From Flavimaricola marinus (GTDB lineage: Bacteria; Pseudomonadota; Alphaproteobacteria; Rhodobacterales; Rhodobacteraceae): a stretch of DNA of 64,000 nucleotides. The notes under the pieces were generated by a model. It had not been told where the DNA came from. It saw only the letters and a list, made by a program, of their open reading frames with translations, and ran no database searches. The position numbers and the translations under genes are program-made. Positions 9,134 through 16,544 of this stretch are shown one piece after another. The stretch covers positions 186,001 through 250,000 of the forward strand of contig NZ_FXZK01000003.1 in assembly GCF_900184895.1 (NCBI RefSeq). The letters are read 5' to 3'. The number at the start of each line of letters is the position of its first letter. The stretch's first letter is position 1.

Positions 9134-10105
9134 ATGTCATCCGATCCGATTTCTATCCCTGCGCTCGCGCTGGACTGGCATCGTTCCGGCCGGGGCGCCG
9201 TGTTGTCGACCGTCGTCGAGACCTGGGGCTCCGCTCCGCGTCCGGTGGGTAGCCAGTTGGTGATCGACGCCGAGGGCGCGATGGAGGGCTCGGTCTCTGG
9301 CGGTTGCGTCGAGGGGGCGGTGATCCTCGAGGCGATCGAGGCACTTGGGTCCGCCGCGCCGAAACTGCTTGATTATGGTGTCAGCGACGACGAAGCCTTT
9401 GCCGTGGGTTTGGCCTGCGGTGGCCGCATCCGCGTGATTGTCGAGCCGGTGGGATCGGTCTTGCCAGAGCCGCTGCTGTCCGAACTGGTCGCCGCAGAGG
9501 CCGCCCGCCGCCCTGTCGCCCTCGTGGCTGATCTGGAGGGACCGGACCGTCATCTGGCCGACCCTTCGGCCTATCCGGACCGCTTTCGCATGGACCGCTC
9601 GGGCGTGGAGCCGGATGGCCGCACCTTTGTCGCCATTCACAACCCGCCTTTGCGCATGGTTATGGTGGGCGCCGTTCACATCGCCCAGCCCTTGGTGCAG
9701 ATGGCCCGCGCCTGCGGCTATGACCCGGTCCTCGTCGATCCGCGTCCCGCCTTCGGCTCGCAAGCCCGTTTCCCCGGTGAGACTATCCTCGACGACTGGC
9801 CCGACGAGGCGCTGGCGGCCCATGGCCTTGATCCGCGCACGGCTGTCGTGACCCTGACCCATGACCCGAAGCTCGATGATCCGGCCATCAAGGCCGCCTT
9901 GGCGTCGGACGTCTTTTACCTTGGGTGTCTGGGATCGACCCGCACCCATGCCAAACGTGTGGACCGCCTGCGGGAGGCCGGCTTTTCCGAGGCGCAGATT
10001 GCCCGGATCCATGCGCCCGTCGGCCTTGATATCGGTAGCCGCAGCCCGGCGGAGATCGCCGTCAGCATCATGGCCGAGATCACCCAGACGCTGAGGCGCG
10101 GATGA
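9134..10105 (+). CDS. XdhC/CoxI-family protein
   Basis: XdhC/CoxI proteins deliver and sulfurylate the molybdenum cofactor for xanthine dehydrogenase and CO dehydrogenase-family enzymes. The 323-residue product has the N-terminal XdhC segment (VLSTVVETWGSAPRPVGSQL, then GSVSGGCVEGAV with its Cys). Its C-terminal Rossmann half has MVGAVHIAQPL and FYLGCLGSTRTHAKR. I set the start at 9134, after TGGAGG; upstream ATGs at 9014 and 9068 lack a ribosome site. It overlaps the next gene by ATGA, and the four genes 9134-12590 read as one operon. Confidence 0.88.
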   Translation: MSSDPISIPALALDWHRSGRGAVLSTVVETWGSAPRPVGSQLVIDAEGAMEGSVSGGCVEGAVILEAIEALGSAAPKLLDYGVSDDEAFAVGLACGGRIRVIVEPVGSVLPEPLLSELVAAEAARRPVALVADLEGPDRHLADPSAYPDRFRMDRSGVEPDGRTFVAIHNPPLRMVMVGAVHIAQPLVQMARACGYDPVLVDPRPAFGSQARFPGETILDDWPDEALAAHGLDPRTAVVTLTHDPKLDDPAIKAALASDVFYLGCLGSTRTHAKRVDRLREAGFSEAQIARIHAPVGLDIGSRSPAEIAVSIMAEITQTLRRG

Positions 10106-11100
10106 GGTTCGGACCGGTTCCGGTCGCCGAGGCCGAGGGCGCCTATCTGGCGCATTCGGTCACGGTCGGGAAGGGCAAGCTCCGCAAGGGGCTTTGCCTC
10201 GGGCCGGCCGAGATCGACCTGCTGCGGGAGGCCGGGCGCGCCGAGGTGACGGTGGCGCGCCTCGATCCGGGGGACGTGCACGAAGACGCCGCCGCCGCCC
10301 GTGTCGCCTCCGCGCTCTTGGCGGGGCTTGGTGCCTCTTTGCGGGCCGGGCAGGCGGCCACCGGTCGTGTGAACCTCTATGCCCGCGAGGCGGGGCTGCT
10401 GGCGGTGGACCCCGACGCCGTGACCGGCCTCAACGCCGTCAACCCGTCGATCACCCTCGCGACCCTGCCGCCTCTGCAAAGGGTTGCGCCGGGCGATATG
10501 GTCGGGACGGTCAAGATCATCAGCTATGCTGTGCTGGAAGCGGACCTGCAAAGGGCCGCGCATCTGGCGGAAGGGGCCATAGCCTTTCGAACACCACGCC
10601 TGCGCACCGCCTGCCTGATCGAGACGCAGGTGCCGGGCCAGACCCTCGCGCCCAAGGGCCGTGCCTCTATCCGTGCCCGGCTGGAGCGGCTGAATATGAC
10701 GCTGGCGCCCCGGATCGTGGTGCCACACGAGGTAGCACCGTTGGCCGAGGCGGTTGCGGCGGCGGAATCCGACCTGGTCTTGATCCTGACCGGATCCGCC
10801 ACCTCCGACCTCGACGACGTCGCCCCATCGGCGGTGCGCGGGGCAGGCGGGACGATCGAACGCTTTGGCATGCCGGTTGATCCCGGCAACCTGTTGTTTC
10901 TGGGGGCGCTGGGCGGCAAGCCGGTGATCGGATTGCCAGGCTGCGCCCGGTCGCCCGCGTTGAACGGGGCGGATTGGGTTCTGGAGCGGGTGATCTGCGC
11001 CGTTCCCGTCGACAGCGCGGCGATTGCCGCGATGGGGGTGGGCGGATTGCTCAAGGACATCGCGTCGCGGCCGCGCCCACGCCGGACCCCGTCCGCCTGA
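10102..11100 (+). CDS. Molybdopterin-binding protein (MoCF-type), CoxS-associated
   Basis: A 332-residue protein with a C-terminal MoaB/MoeA-like cofactor-binding domain (DLVLILTGSAT, then FGMPVDPGNLLFLG and VIGLPGCARSPALNG). These motifs match proteins accompanying coxSLM-type operons that in some alphaproteobacteria are fused to a MobA-like nucleotidyltransferase. Here the protein ends at about GVGGLLKDI plus a short basic tail, so the transferase part is absent. It starts within the stop of the xdhC-like gene and is probably involved in Mo-cofactor maturation. Confidence 0.82.
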   Translation: MRFGPVPVAEAEGAYLAHSVTVGKGKLRKGLCLGPAEIDLLREAGRAEVTVARLDPGDVHEDAAAARVASALLAGLGASLRAGQAATGRVNLYAREAGLLAVDPDAVTGLNAVNPSITLATLPPLQRVAPGDMVGTVKIISYAVLEADLQRAAHLAEGAIAFRTPRLRTACLIETQVPGQTLAPKGRASIRARLERLNMTLAPRIVVPHEVAPLAEAVAAAESDLVLILTGSATSDLDDVAPSAVRGAGGTIERFGMPVDPGNLLFLGALGGKPVIGLPGCARSPALNGADWVLERVICAVPVDSAAIAAMGVGGLLKDIASRPRPRRTPSA

Positions 11101-11198
11101 TCCCGACCTTGGCAAATGTCGTCAAAGTTCAGCCTTCTAAACCGGGGGGCGCCGTGATTATATCATCCGCAAAGCCGAAAGACTGACGGGAGCGCTGA

Positions 11199-11681
11199 AT
11201 GACCGACGTAAAGATGACAGTGAATGGCCAGCCCGTTTTGGGCCAAGTCGAGGGCCGGACCCTGTTGGTGGACTTCCTGCGGACCGATCTGAAGCTGACC
11301 GGCACCCATGTGGGCTGTGACACAAGCCAGTGCGGGGCTTGTCTGGTGCATGTCAACGGGGCTGCGGTGAAGGCCTGCACCATGTTTGCCTTTGAGGCCG
11401 ATGGTGCGGAGGTCACCACGATCGAGGGGATGGCGGAGCCGGACGGCTCGTTGAGCCGAATTCAACAGGCCTTTCAGGATCACCACGGGTTGCAGTGCGG
11501 GTTTTGCACCCCGGGCATGGTGATGAGCGCCGCGGCCCTGCTGAAGGAGACCCCCAAGCCGACCGAGGCGGAGGTGCGTGCCTATCTGGAGGGCAATATC
11601 TGCCGCTGCACCGGATATCACAACATTATCAAGGCGATCATGGCGGCGAGCGGTCAGGATGTCAGCGCGGCTGTGGCCTGA
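11199..11681 (+). CDS. [2Fe-2S] small subunit of a molybdenum hydroxylase (CoxS-like)
   Basis: A 160-residue iron-sulfur subunit with both cluster motifs: a plant-ferredoxin-type site ([22 protein letters not shown]) and the C-terminal site CGFCTPG...CRCTGY. In CO/xanthine dehydrogenase-family enzymes this subunit passes electrons from the Mo site in the large subunit to FAD in the medium subunit. Its usual large-subunit partner is not in the window. It is 120 nt upstream of the coxM-like gene. Confidence 0.92.
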   Translation: MTDVKMTVNGQPVLGQVEGRTLLVDFLRTDLKLTGTHVGCDTSQCGACLVHVNGAAVKACTMFAFEADGAEVTTIEGMAEPDGSLSRIQQAFQDHHGLQCGFCTPGMVMSAAALLKETPKPTEAEVRAYLEGNICRCTGYHNIIKAIMAASGQDVSAAVA

Positions 11682-11801
11682 CACGGGCCGGTGAGCGGTG
11701 CCTGTGTCAGCCCGATGCGGCGCTGATCCCGACAACCGACTGCGCGTATTTACGAGGCGAGGTGAGGGGCGACCCTCCGTCCGAGAGAAGGAAGACTTCA
11801 G

Positions 11802-12590
11802 ATGTATGCGTTTGAGATTGAGCGCCCGACAACGATAGCAGAGGCCGTTGCGGCCTTGGCGGCGGACGAGGCGCAGGCGCTGGGCGGCGGGCAGACCCTG
11901 ATCCCGACGCTCAAGCAACGTCTGGCCGCGCCCGAGACCTTGGTCAGCCTGACCGCGATACCGGAAATGCAGGGCCTGTGCATGTCGGACGAGGGCGCGC
12001 TTTGCGTGGGGGCGGCGACGACCCATGCGCGTGTCGCCGCAGAGGCGAAAGCGTTCCCGGCGCTCGCGGCTTTGGCCGGCCATATCGGTGATCCGGCGGT
12101 GCGCAATCGCGGGACCTTGGGCGGGTCCTTGGCCAACAACGACCCCTCGGCGTGTTACCCGGCGGCTGTTCTGGGAACTGGTGCGACGATCAAGACGAAC
12201 GCCCGCGAGATCGCGGCGGACGACTATTTCCAAGGCATGTTCGCCACCGCCTTGGAAGAGGGCGAGATCATCACCGAGGTGCGCTTTCCGGTGCCGACCA
12301 CGGCGAGTTATCAGAAATTCCTGCAACCGGCATCGCGCTTTGCCCTCGTGGGCGTCTTCGTCGCGCAATACCCCACGGGCGTGCGGGTGGCGGTGACCGG
12401 CGCTTCGGAGGAAGGCGTGTTTCGCTGGGCCGAGGCCGAGGCGGCGCTGAGTGCCGATTTCGGGGTCGAAGCTCTTGCCGGTTTGGCCGTATCGCCCGAT
12501 GGGATGATCGCGGATCTGCACGGCACCTCTGAATACCGCGCGCATTTGATCGGTGTTCTGACCAAGCGGGCAGTGGCTGCAGCGATCTAG
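11802..12590 (+). CDS. FAD-binding medium subunit of a molybdenum hydroxylase (CoxM-like)
   Basis: A 262-residue FAD subunit. The family motif ALGGGQTLIPTLKQRLAAP (about residues 27-45) and the second FAD segment RNRGTLGGSLANNDPSACYP are intact, as is the CO_deh_flav_C tail (SYQKFLQPASRFALVGVFVA). It follows the CoxS-like gene after 120 nt; an AGAGAAGGAAG ribosome site precedes its ATG. No frame for the catalytic subunit lies between them. Confidence 0.9.
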   Translation: MYAFEIERPTTIAEAVAALAADEAQALGGGQTLIPTLKQRLAAPETLVSLTAIPEMQGLCMSDEGALCVGAATTHARVAAEAKAFPALAALAGHIGDPAVRNRGTLGGSLANNDPSACYPAAVLGTGATIKTNAREIAADDYFQGMFATALEEGEIITEVRFPVPTTASYQKFLQPASRFALVGVFVAQYPTGVRVAVTGASEEGVFRWAEAEAALSADFGVEALAGLAVSPDGMIADLHGTSEYRAHLIGVLTKRAVAAAI

Positions 12591-12619
12591 CGCCGACCAG
12601 TCGGACGCCGACAAACAAA

Positions 12620-12643
12620 AAGCCCGGCAAAACTGCCGGGCTT
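12620..12643 (-). terminator. Terminator of infC (possibly bidirectional)
   Basis: AAGCCCGGCA-4 nt-TGCCGGGCTT is a perfect 10-bp stem. On the minus strand it is followed by TTTGTTTG, which suits termination of infC; the convergent coxM-like transcript could use it too. Confidence 0.85.
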
Positions 12644-12686
12644 GCGTCGTCGCTATCGAAGTCAGGCCCGAGACGGGCCGATTCCG

Positions 12687-13229
12687 TTATTTGGTGGGGC
12701 CGATCATCATCACCATCTGGCGACCTTCGAGACGTGGCATGTTCTCGACCTTTCCAACTTCGGTGATGTCCTCGGCGACCCGTTCCAGCAGCTGACGTCC
12801 CAATTCCTGGTGCGCCATTTCACGGCCGCGGAAGCGCAGGGTCACCTTGACCTTGTCGCCGTTCTCGAGAAACTTGAAAACGGACCGCATCTTCACGCCG
12901 TAATCGTGAATATCTGTGTTCGGCCGGAACTTTACCTCTTTGATCTCAATGATCTTTTGGTTCTTGCGGGCTTCGGCCTCTTTCTTCTGGGTCTCGTATT
13001 TGTATTTGCCGTAATCCATGATTTTACAGACAGGCGGCGTCGCATTCGGCGAGATCTCGACCAGATCGAGACCGGCCTCTTCTGCCAGGCTGAGCGCCTT
13101 TTCCGGGGTCACGACCCCGACGTTTTCGCCTTCTGCGCCGATCAGGCGGATTTCGGTTCCCCGGATACGCTCGTTCACGCGGGGGCCGGTGTCACGCACG
13201 GGTGGTGCGTTGTGTGGTCTACGGGCTAT
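12687..13229 (-). CDS. infC: Translation initiation factor IF-3
   Basis: IF-3 keeps ribosomal subunits apart and proofreads the initiator tRNA. The N-domain ([20 protein letters not shown]), linker and C-domain ([40 protein letters not shown]) are complete. I place the start at an AUA codon at 13229 (AUA GCC CGT AGA), which gives 180 residues, the usual IF-3 length, and a conserved [10 protein letters not shown]-terminus; AGGA lies 8 nt upstream. An in-frame ATG at 13355 would add 42 Pro/Ala-rich residues and has no convincing ribosome site. IF-3 genes commonly use rare starts for autoregulation. rpmI and rplT are not adjacent. Confidence 0.88.
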   Translation of the reverse strand: MARRPHNAPPVRDTGPRVNERIRGTEIRLIGAEGENVGVVTPEKALSLAEEAGLDLVEISPNATPPVCKIMDYGKYKYETQKKEAEARKNQKIIEIKEVKFRPNTDIHDYGVKMRSVFKFLENGDKVKVTLRFRGREMAHQELGRQLLERVAEDITEVGKVENMPRLEGRQMVMMIGPTK

Positions 13230-13412
13230 GGCCTTTTTCCTTTTGGCTATTGCAGGGTTCGCAGGGGCCAAACTAGTCGTTGGTGGTGCTGGTTTCAACC
13301 CGGAAAACAAGGGGTCGCGCGGATCGCGCTTTTCCTCGGCTTTGGTTTCTGGCATAGCAATCGCGAGGCCTCAGAGGGGGCCAATGGATTGAGAACCGGA
13401 AGGATCTAACAG

Positions 13413-14327
13413 ATGAGACGCATAGCGATTATCGTCATCGCACTGGCCGTGGCCGTGGGTGGCTATTGGGCCTACAGCCAAAATCAGGCTCGTCAGGCCG
13501 CCGAGATTGCCGCCGCCGAGCAGGCCGCCGCCGAAGCGGCTGCCGCTGCCGAAGCTGCCGCAGCAGAAGAGGCAGCCGCGCTCGCCGTCGCCGAGGCCGA
13601 AGCTGCCGCTGAGGCAGAAGCCGCCGCACTGGCCGAAGCCGAGGCCGCTGCCGCCGCGGAAGCCGAAGCTGCTGCGCTGGCCGAAGCTGAAGCCGCCGCT
13701 GCCGCCGAAGCCGAGGCTGCTGCCCTGGCCGAAGCCGAAGCTGCCGCCGCTGCCGAAGCAGAGGCTGCGGCCGCCGAAGCGGAATCCGCCGTCGAGGAAG
13801 CCGTTGACGCTGCCGAGGAAGCCATCGACGAGGCCGTGACCGAGGCCACCGAAGCTGTGGAAGCCGCAGCAGACGCAGCCACAGAAGCAGCCGAAGGTGC
13901 GGTCGAAGCCGCCGCCGAAGCAGCTGACGGAGCCGCCGACGCGACCACCGAGATGGCCGACGACGCTGCCGACGCGACCACCGAGATGGCCGACGACGCT
14001 GCCGACGCGACCACCGAGATGGCCGACGATGCCGCTGACGCGACCACCGAGATGGCTGACGACGCTGCCGACGCGACCACCGAGATGGCCGACGATGCCG
14101 CCGACGCGACCACCGAGATGGCGGAAGAGGCTGCGGGCGAAATGTCGCTCGACACGCTCCTCGACCCGGCCAATCTTGATGTCGAAGCTGTGACATCGGT
14201 GATCGAAGGGTCGAGCCTCGATGACACCACCAAGCAGACCCTGATCGGGGCCCTGGAAGGTGCGGCGAACAACCCGTTGTTGCTGAACACCGTGCTGGAT
14301 CAGATCAAATCGGCGCTCGGTCAATAA
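13413..14327 (+). CDS. Membrane-anchored Ala/Glu-rich repeat protein
   Basis: A 304-residue protein of strongly biased composition. Residues 4-20 form an uncleaved-looking membrane anchor. Residues 26-174 are almost entirely Ala and Glu in heptad-like runs, probably a long helix or coiled coil. Residues 175-240 are six tandem copies of an 11-residue unit (ADATTEMADDA). A 60-residue C-terminal domain (SLDTLLDPANLDVEAVTSVI...LDQIKSALGQ) looks globular. A GGAAGGA site precedes the ATG. Function is unknown; a periplasm-spanning spacer is one possibility. Confidence 0.8.
   Translation: MRRIAIIVIALAVAVGGYWAYSQNQARQAAEIAAAEQAAAEAAAAAEAAAAEEAAALAVAEAEAAAEAEAAALAEAEAAAAAEAEAAALAEAEAAAAAEAEAAALAEAEAAAAAEAEAAAAEAESAVEEAVDAAEEAIDEAVTEATEAVEAAADAATEAAEGAVEAAAEAADGAADATTEMADDAADATTEMADDAADATTEMADDAADATTEMADDAADATTEMADDAADATTEMAEEAAGEMSLDTLLDPANLDVEAVTSVIEGSSLDDTTKQTLIGALEGAANNPLLLNTVLDQIKSALGQ
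13935..14132 (+). repeat. Six tandem 33-nt repeats inside a coding region
   Basis: The unit runs GCCGACGCGACC...GACGACGCT and is repeated six times in frame with few silent changes; the last copy has GCGGAAGAGGCT at its end. It encodes six ADATTEMADDA-type units. Confidence 0.9.
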
Positions 14328-14349
14328 TCCGAAGCCAACACAAAACAAG

Positions 14350-14380
14350 AACGCTGCGCAGGAGACTGCGCGGCGTTTTT
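14350..14380 (+). terminator. Rho-independent terminator
   Basis: ACGCTGCGCAG-gaga-CTGCGCGGCGT stem (one G-T pair) with a TTTTT run, directly after the repeat-protein gene. Confidence 0.85.
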
Positions 14381-14400
14381 CATTTCAGCGGTGTTTGCGT

Positions 14401-15243
14401 TCAGCCGACGAAGGCTTTCTCGATCACGAATTGCTTGGGATCGGAGTTCGCCCCTTCCTCGAGACCCGCAGCCTCAAGCAGAGCCTTGATATCCTTGTTG
14501 AAATCAAGGCTGCCGCAAACCATCGCCCGGTCGGTTTCGGGGTTGAGCGGCGGCACGCCGAGGTCGGCGAAGAGCTCGCCGTTTTCGATCAGCGTGGTGA
14601 TGCGGCCCATTTTGGGGCTCTCTTCGCGGGTCGTCGTCGGATAGTATTTGATCTTGGCGAGGTTCTCTTCGCCCAATAGCTCGATCATCATCTCGTCCGC
14701 CTTGAGACCCTCGATTAATTCGCGGCCATAGGTCAGCTCTGCCACTTCGCGGCAGGTGTGGGTGATGATGATTTCGTCGTAGTCCTCAAAGGTCTGCGGT
14801 TCGCGCAACAGGCTCGCGAAGGGGGCAAAGCCGGTGCCGGTGGCAAAGAAGTAGATCCGTTTGCCCGGCAACAGCGCATCATGCACCAAGGTGCCGACGG
14901 GCTTTGGCCGCAGAATGATCTGATCGCCCGGCTGGATATGCTGAAGCCGCGAGGTCAACGGGCCATCGGGGACCTTGATCGAATAGAACTCCAATTCGTC
15001 GTCCCAGGCCGGGGAGGCGATGGAATAGGCCCGCAGGAGCGGTTTGCCGTTGTCGCCCAACAAGCCGATCATCACGAACTCGCCCGAACGGAACCGCAAC
15101 GAGGCCGGGCGGGTCACACGAAAGGCGAACAACCGGTCGGTATAGTGGCGGACCGAAGTAACGGTCTGCGCATCGGGCAGAGTGGGGATGGCGCGCGAAA
15201 CGGGAGAGGCGTTGACGTCGGTCACTGGTTTTTGCTCGGTCAT
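14401..15243 (-). CDS. fpr: Ferredoxin/flavodoxin-NADP reductase
   Basis: The 280-residue enzyme moves electrons between NADPH and ferredoxin or flavodoxin. FAD-binding RAYSIASP, the NADP segment YFFATGTGFAPFASLLREP, and the C-terminal MVCGSLDFNKDIKALLE...VIEKAFVG are clear. I start at the ATG at 15243 (MTEQKPV); another ATG at 15252 adds three residues. It is 67 nt downstream of the DUF934 gene on the same strand, so it may supply electrons to the sulfite reductase encoded upstream. Confidence 0.93.
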   Translation of the reverse strand: MTEQKPVTDVNASPVSRAIPTLPDAQTVTSVRHYTDRLFAFRVTRPASLRFRSGEFVMIGLLGDNGKPLLRAYSIASPAWDDELEFYSIKVPDGPLTSRLQHIQPGDQIILRPKPVGTLVHDALLPGKRIYFFATGTGFAPFASLLREPQTFEDYDEIIITHTCREVAELTYGRELIEGLKADEMMIELLGEENLAKIKYYPTTTREESPKMGRITTLIENGELFADLGVPPLNPETDRAMVCGSLDFNKDIKALLEAAGLEEGANSDPKQFVIEKAFVG

Positions 15244-15310
15244 AAATGTCATGGCAGCCCCATCGGGCCGCCCTCCGTGATAGTCTGTGAGAAGGGTCAA
15301 GGAAAGGGGG

Positions 15311-15739
15311 TCAGGCCGAGGCGGATGCGCGCAGGCGGGCCTGATAGTCGTGGGCTTGCCAGTCGGCTCGGGCCAACCACTGCTCCTCGGGCTGTCGGGC
15401 GGCCAGTTCGTCGGAGATCTCGACCTCGTCAAAACCGGACCGGCGGGCCATGGCGTATTGATCGGCGATAACATGCCCCTTGGCGCGCAAACGGCCGGTG
15501 AACCCAAGCTCGCGCAGGCTGCGGGCGTGGGTGAAGCCACGGCCATCGGCAAAGGACGGAAATTCCGCCACGATCATGTCGACACCCTCGAGGCGTCCGG
15601 CCATAGCGGCCGGATCATCGCCGGGGGCAACCAGCACGGCCGCAGGCAGCCGGCCGTTCGCGGCGACCTCCGCCAGCGGCACAGCTACGCCTTCAAACGT
15701 GTCGGGACCAAAGCCCGTATCGGTCACAATTACGCTCAT
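15311..15739 (-). CDS. DUF934 protein of the sulfate assimilation operon
   Basis: A 142-residue protein with the DUF934 pattern (EFPSFADGRGFTHARSLRELGF, then RAKGHVIADQ...GFDEVEI). The family is found almost only next to cysH and cysI in proteobacteria, and an oxidoreductase-accessory role in sulfate reduction is assumed but unproven. It follows cysH by 67 nt, in a gap containing the dispersed GGATATTT element. Confidence 0.88.
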   Translation of the reverse strand: MSVIVTDTGFGPDTFEGVAVPLAEVAANGRLPAAVLVAPGDDPAAMAGRLEGVDMIVAEFPSFADGRGFTHARSLRELGFTGRLRAKGHVIADQYAMARRSGFDEVEISDELAARQPEEQWLARADWQAHDYQARLRASASA

Positions 15740-15768
15740 CTCTCGCCTTTCCGGGACCAGCGCCCCGC

Positions 15769-15791
15769 TTCTTTGGGTTCTAAATATCCAC
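15769..15791 (-). repeat. Dispersed intergenic element, copy 2
   Basis: Identical over 20 nt to copy 1 (GGATATTTAGAACCCAAAGA on the minus strand). It lies between cysH and the DUF934 gene. Confidence 0.75.
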
Positions 15792-15806
15792 GGCCACTCG
15801 GGCGTC

Positions 15807-16544
15807 TCAGGCGCTGGCCTCGGGGCCGCGCACGATCTTGCCGTCGACGAAGTGGATGCCGCATTCTTCCTTGCTCAGGTCGCGCCAGCGACCGGCCCGG
15901 GGATCTTCGCCGTCATTCACACGCGTGGTGCAGGGAGCGCAGCCGATCGACGGATAGCCCTTGGCCACCATCGGATGCCGCGGCAGACGGTTCTCGGTGA
16001 TGTAATCCTGCAGATCGGAACTCGTCCAATGGGCAAGCGGATTCACCTTGATCCGGATGTCGGCCTCGTTCTCGAAGAACTCGAGATTGGTCCGCGTACT
16101 GCCCTGATAGCGCTTGCGCCCGGTGATCCAGCTGTCGAACTCCTTGAGGGCGTTCTGCAGCGGCTCGGTCTTGCGCAGGGCGCAGCAGGCATCCGGGTCG
16201 TGCAGGTGCAACAGCCCTTCGTTATCCCGCTCGAACACTTGTGTCCGGTCGGCCTTGATCGTGCGCACATCCGCGAGGTGCAGCCGTTCGCTCAATTCGA
16301 GCTGATAGGTCAGCGTCTCGGCAAAGAGCATCTCTGTGTCGATGAAGATGACCGGCGTCTTTCGGGCCATCACCGAAACCATGTGCAAAAGCACCACGGA
16401 TTCGGCACCGAACGAGCTGACGAGGGCGATTTTGCCCAAGTCCGCGTCGCGCAGCACCTTCTCCATCACCGAGGTGGCGGAGTGGTGTTTATAGCGCGTG
16501 TTCAGCGCCGCAATCCGTGCGGGCAGGGGGGTATCAAGCGGCAT
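15807..16544 (-). CDS. cysH: Adenylyl-sulfate (APS) reductase
   Basis: The enzyme reduces activated sulfate to sulfite. The 245-residue protein has paired cysteines CC at 120-121 and CxxC at 202-205, which bind a [4Fe-4S] cluster and mark the APS-using type rather than the cluster-free PAPS reductase. It also has the catalytic ECGIH at 227-231 and the nucleotide-binding SSFGAESVVLLHM. I start at the ATG at 16544 (MPLDTPLPARI), which overlaps the end of cysI by 11 nt and supports translational coupling; upstream in-frame codons encode cysI in another frame. Confidence 0.93.
   Translation of the reverse strand: MPLDTPLPARIAALNTRYKHHSATSVMEKVLRDADLGKIALVSSFGAESVVLLHMVSVMARKTPVIFIDTEMLFAETLTYQLELSERLHLADVRTIKADRTQVFERDNEGLLHLHDPDACCALRKTEPLQNALKEFDSWITGRKRYQGSTRTNLEFFENEADIRIKVNPLAHWTSSDLQDYITENRLPRHPMVAKGYPSIGCAPCTTRVNDGEDPRAGRWRDLSKEECGIHFVDGKIVRGPEASA

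Noticed and set aside
11682-11801. Remnant of a coxL gene between coxS-like and coxM-like genes
   Set aside because: The 120 nt translate to nothing resembling the ends of a CoxL protein in any frame.
13935-14132. CRISPR-like array
   Set aside because: The 33-nt units are contiguous without spacers and encode an in-frame peptide repeat.
13371-14348. Gly/His-rich and Ser/Ala-rich long frames opposite the repeat protein
   Set aside because: They arise from the same 33-nt repeats and GCC/GAG-rich codons read on the opposite strand.
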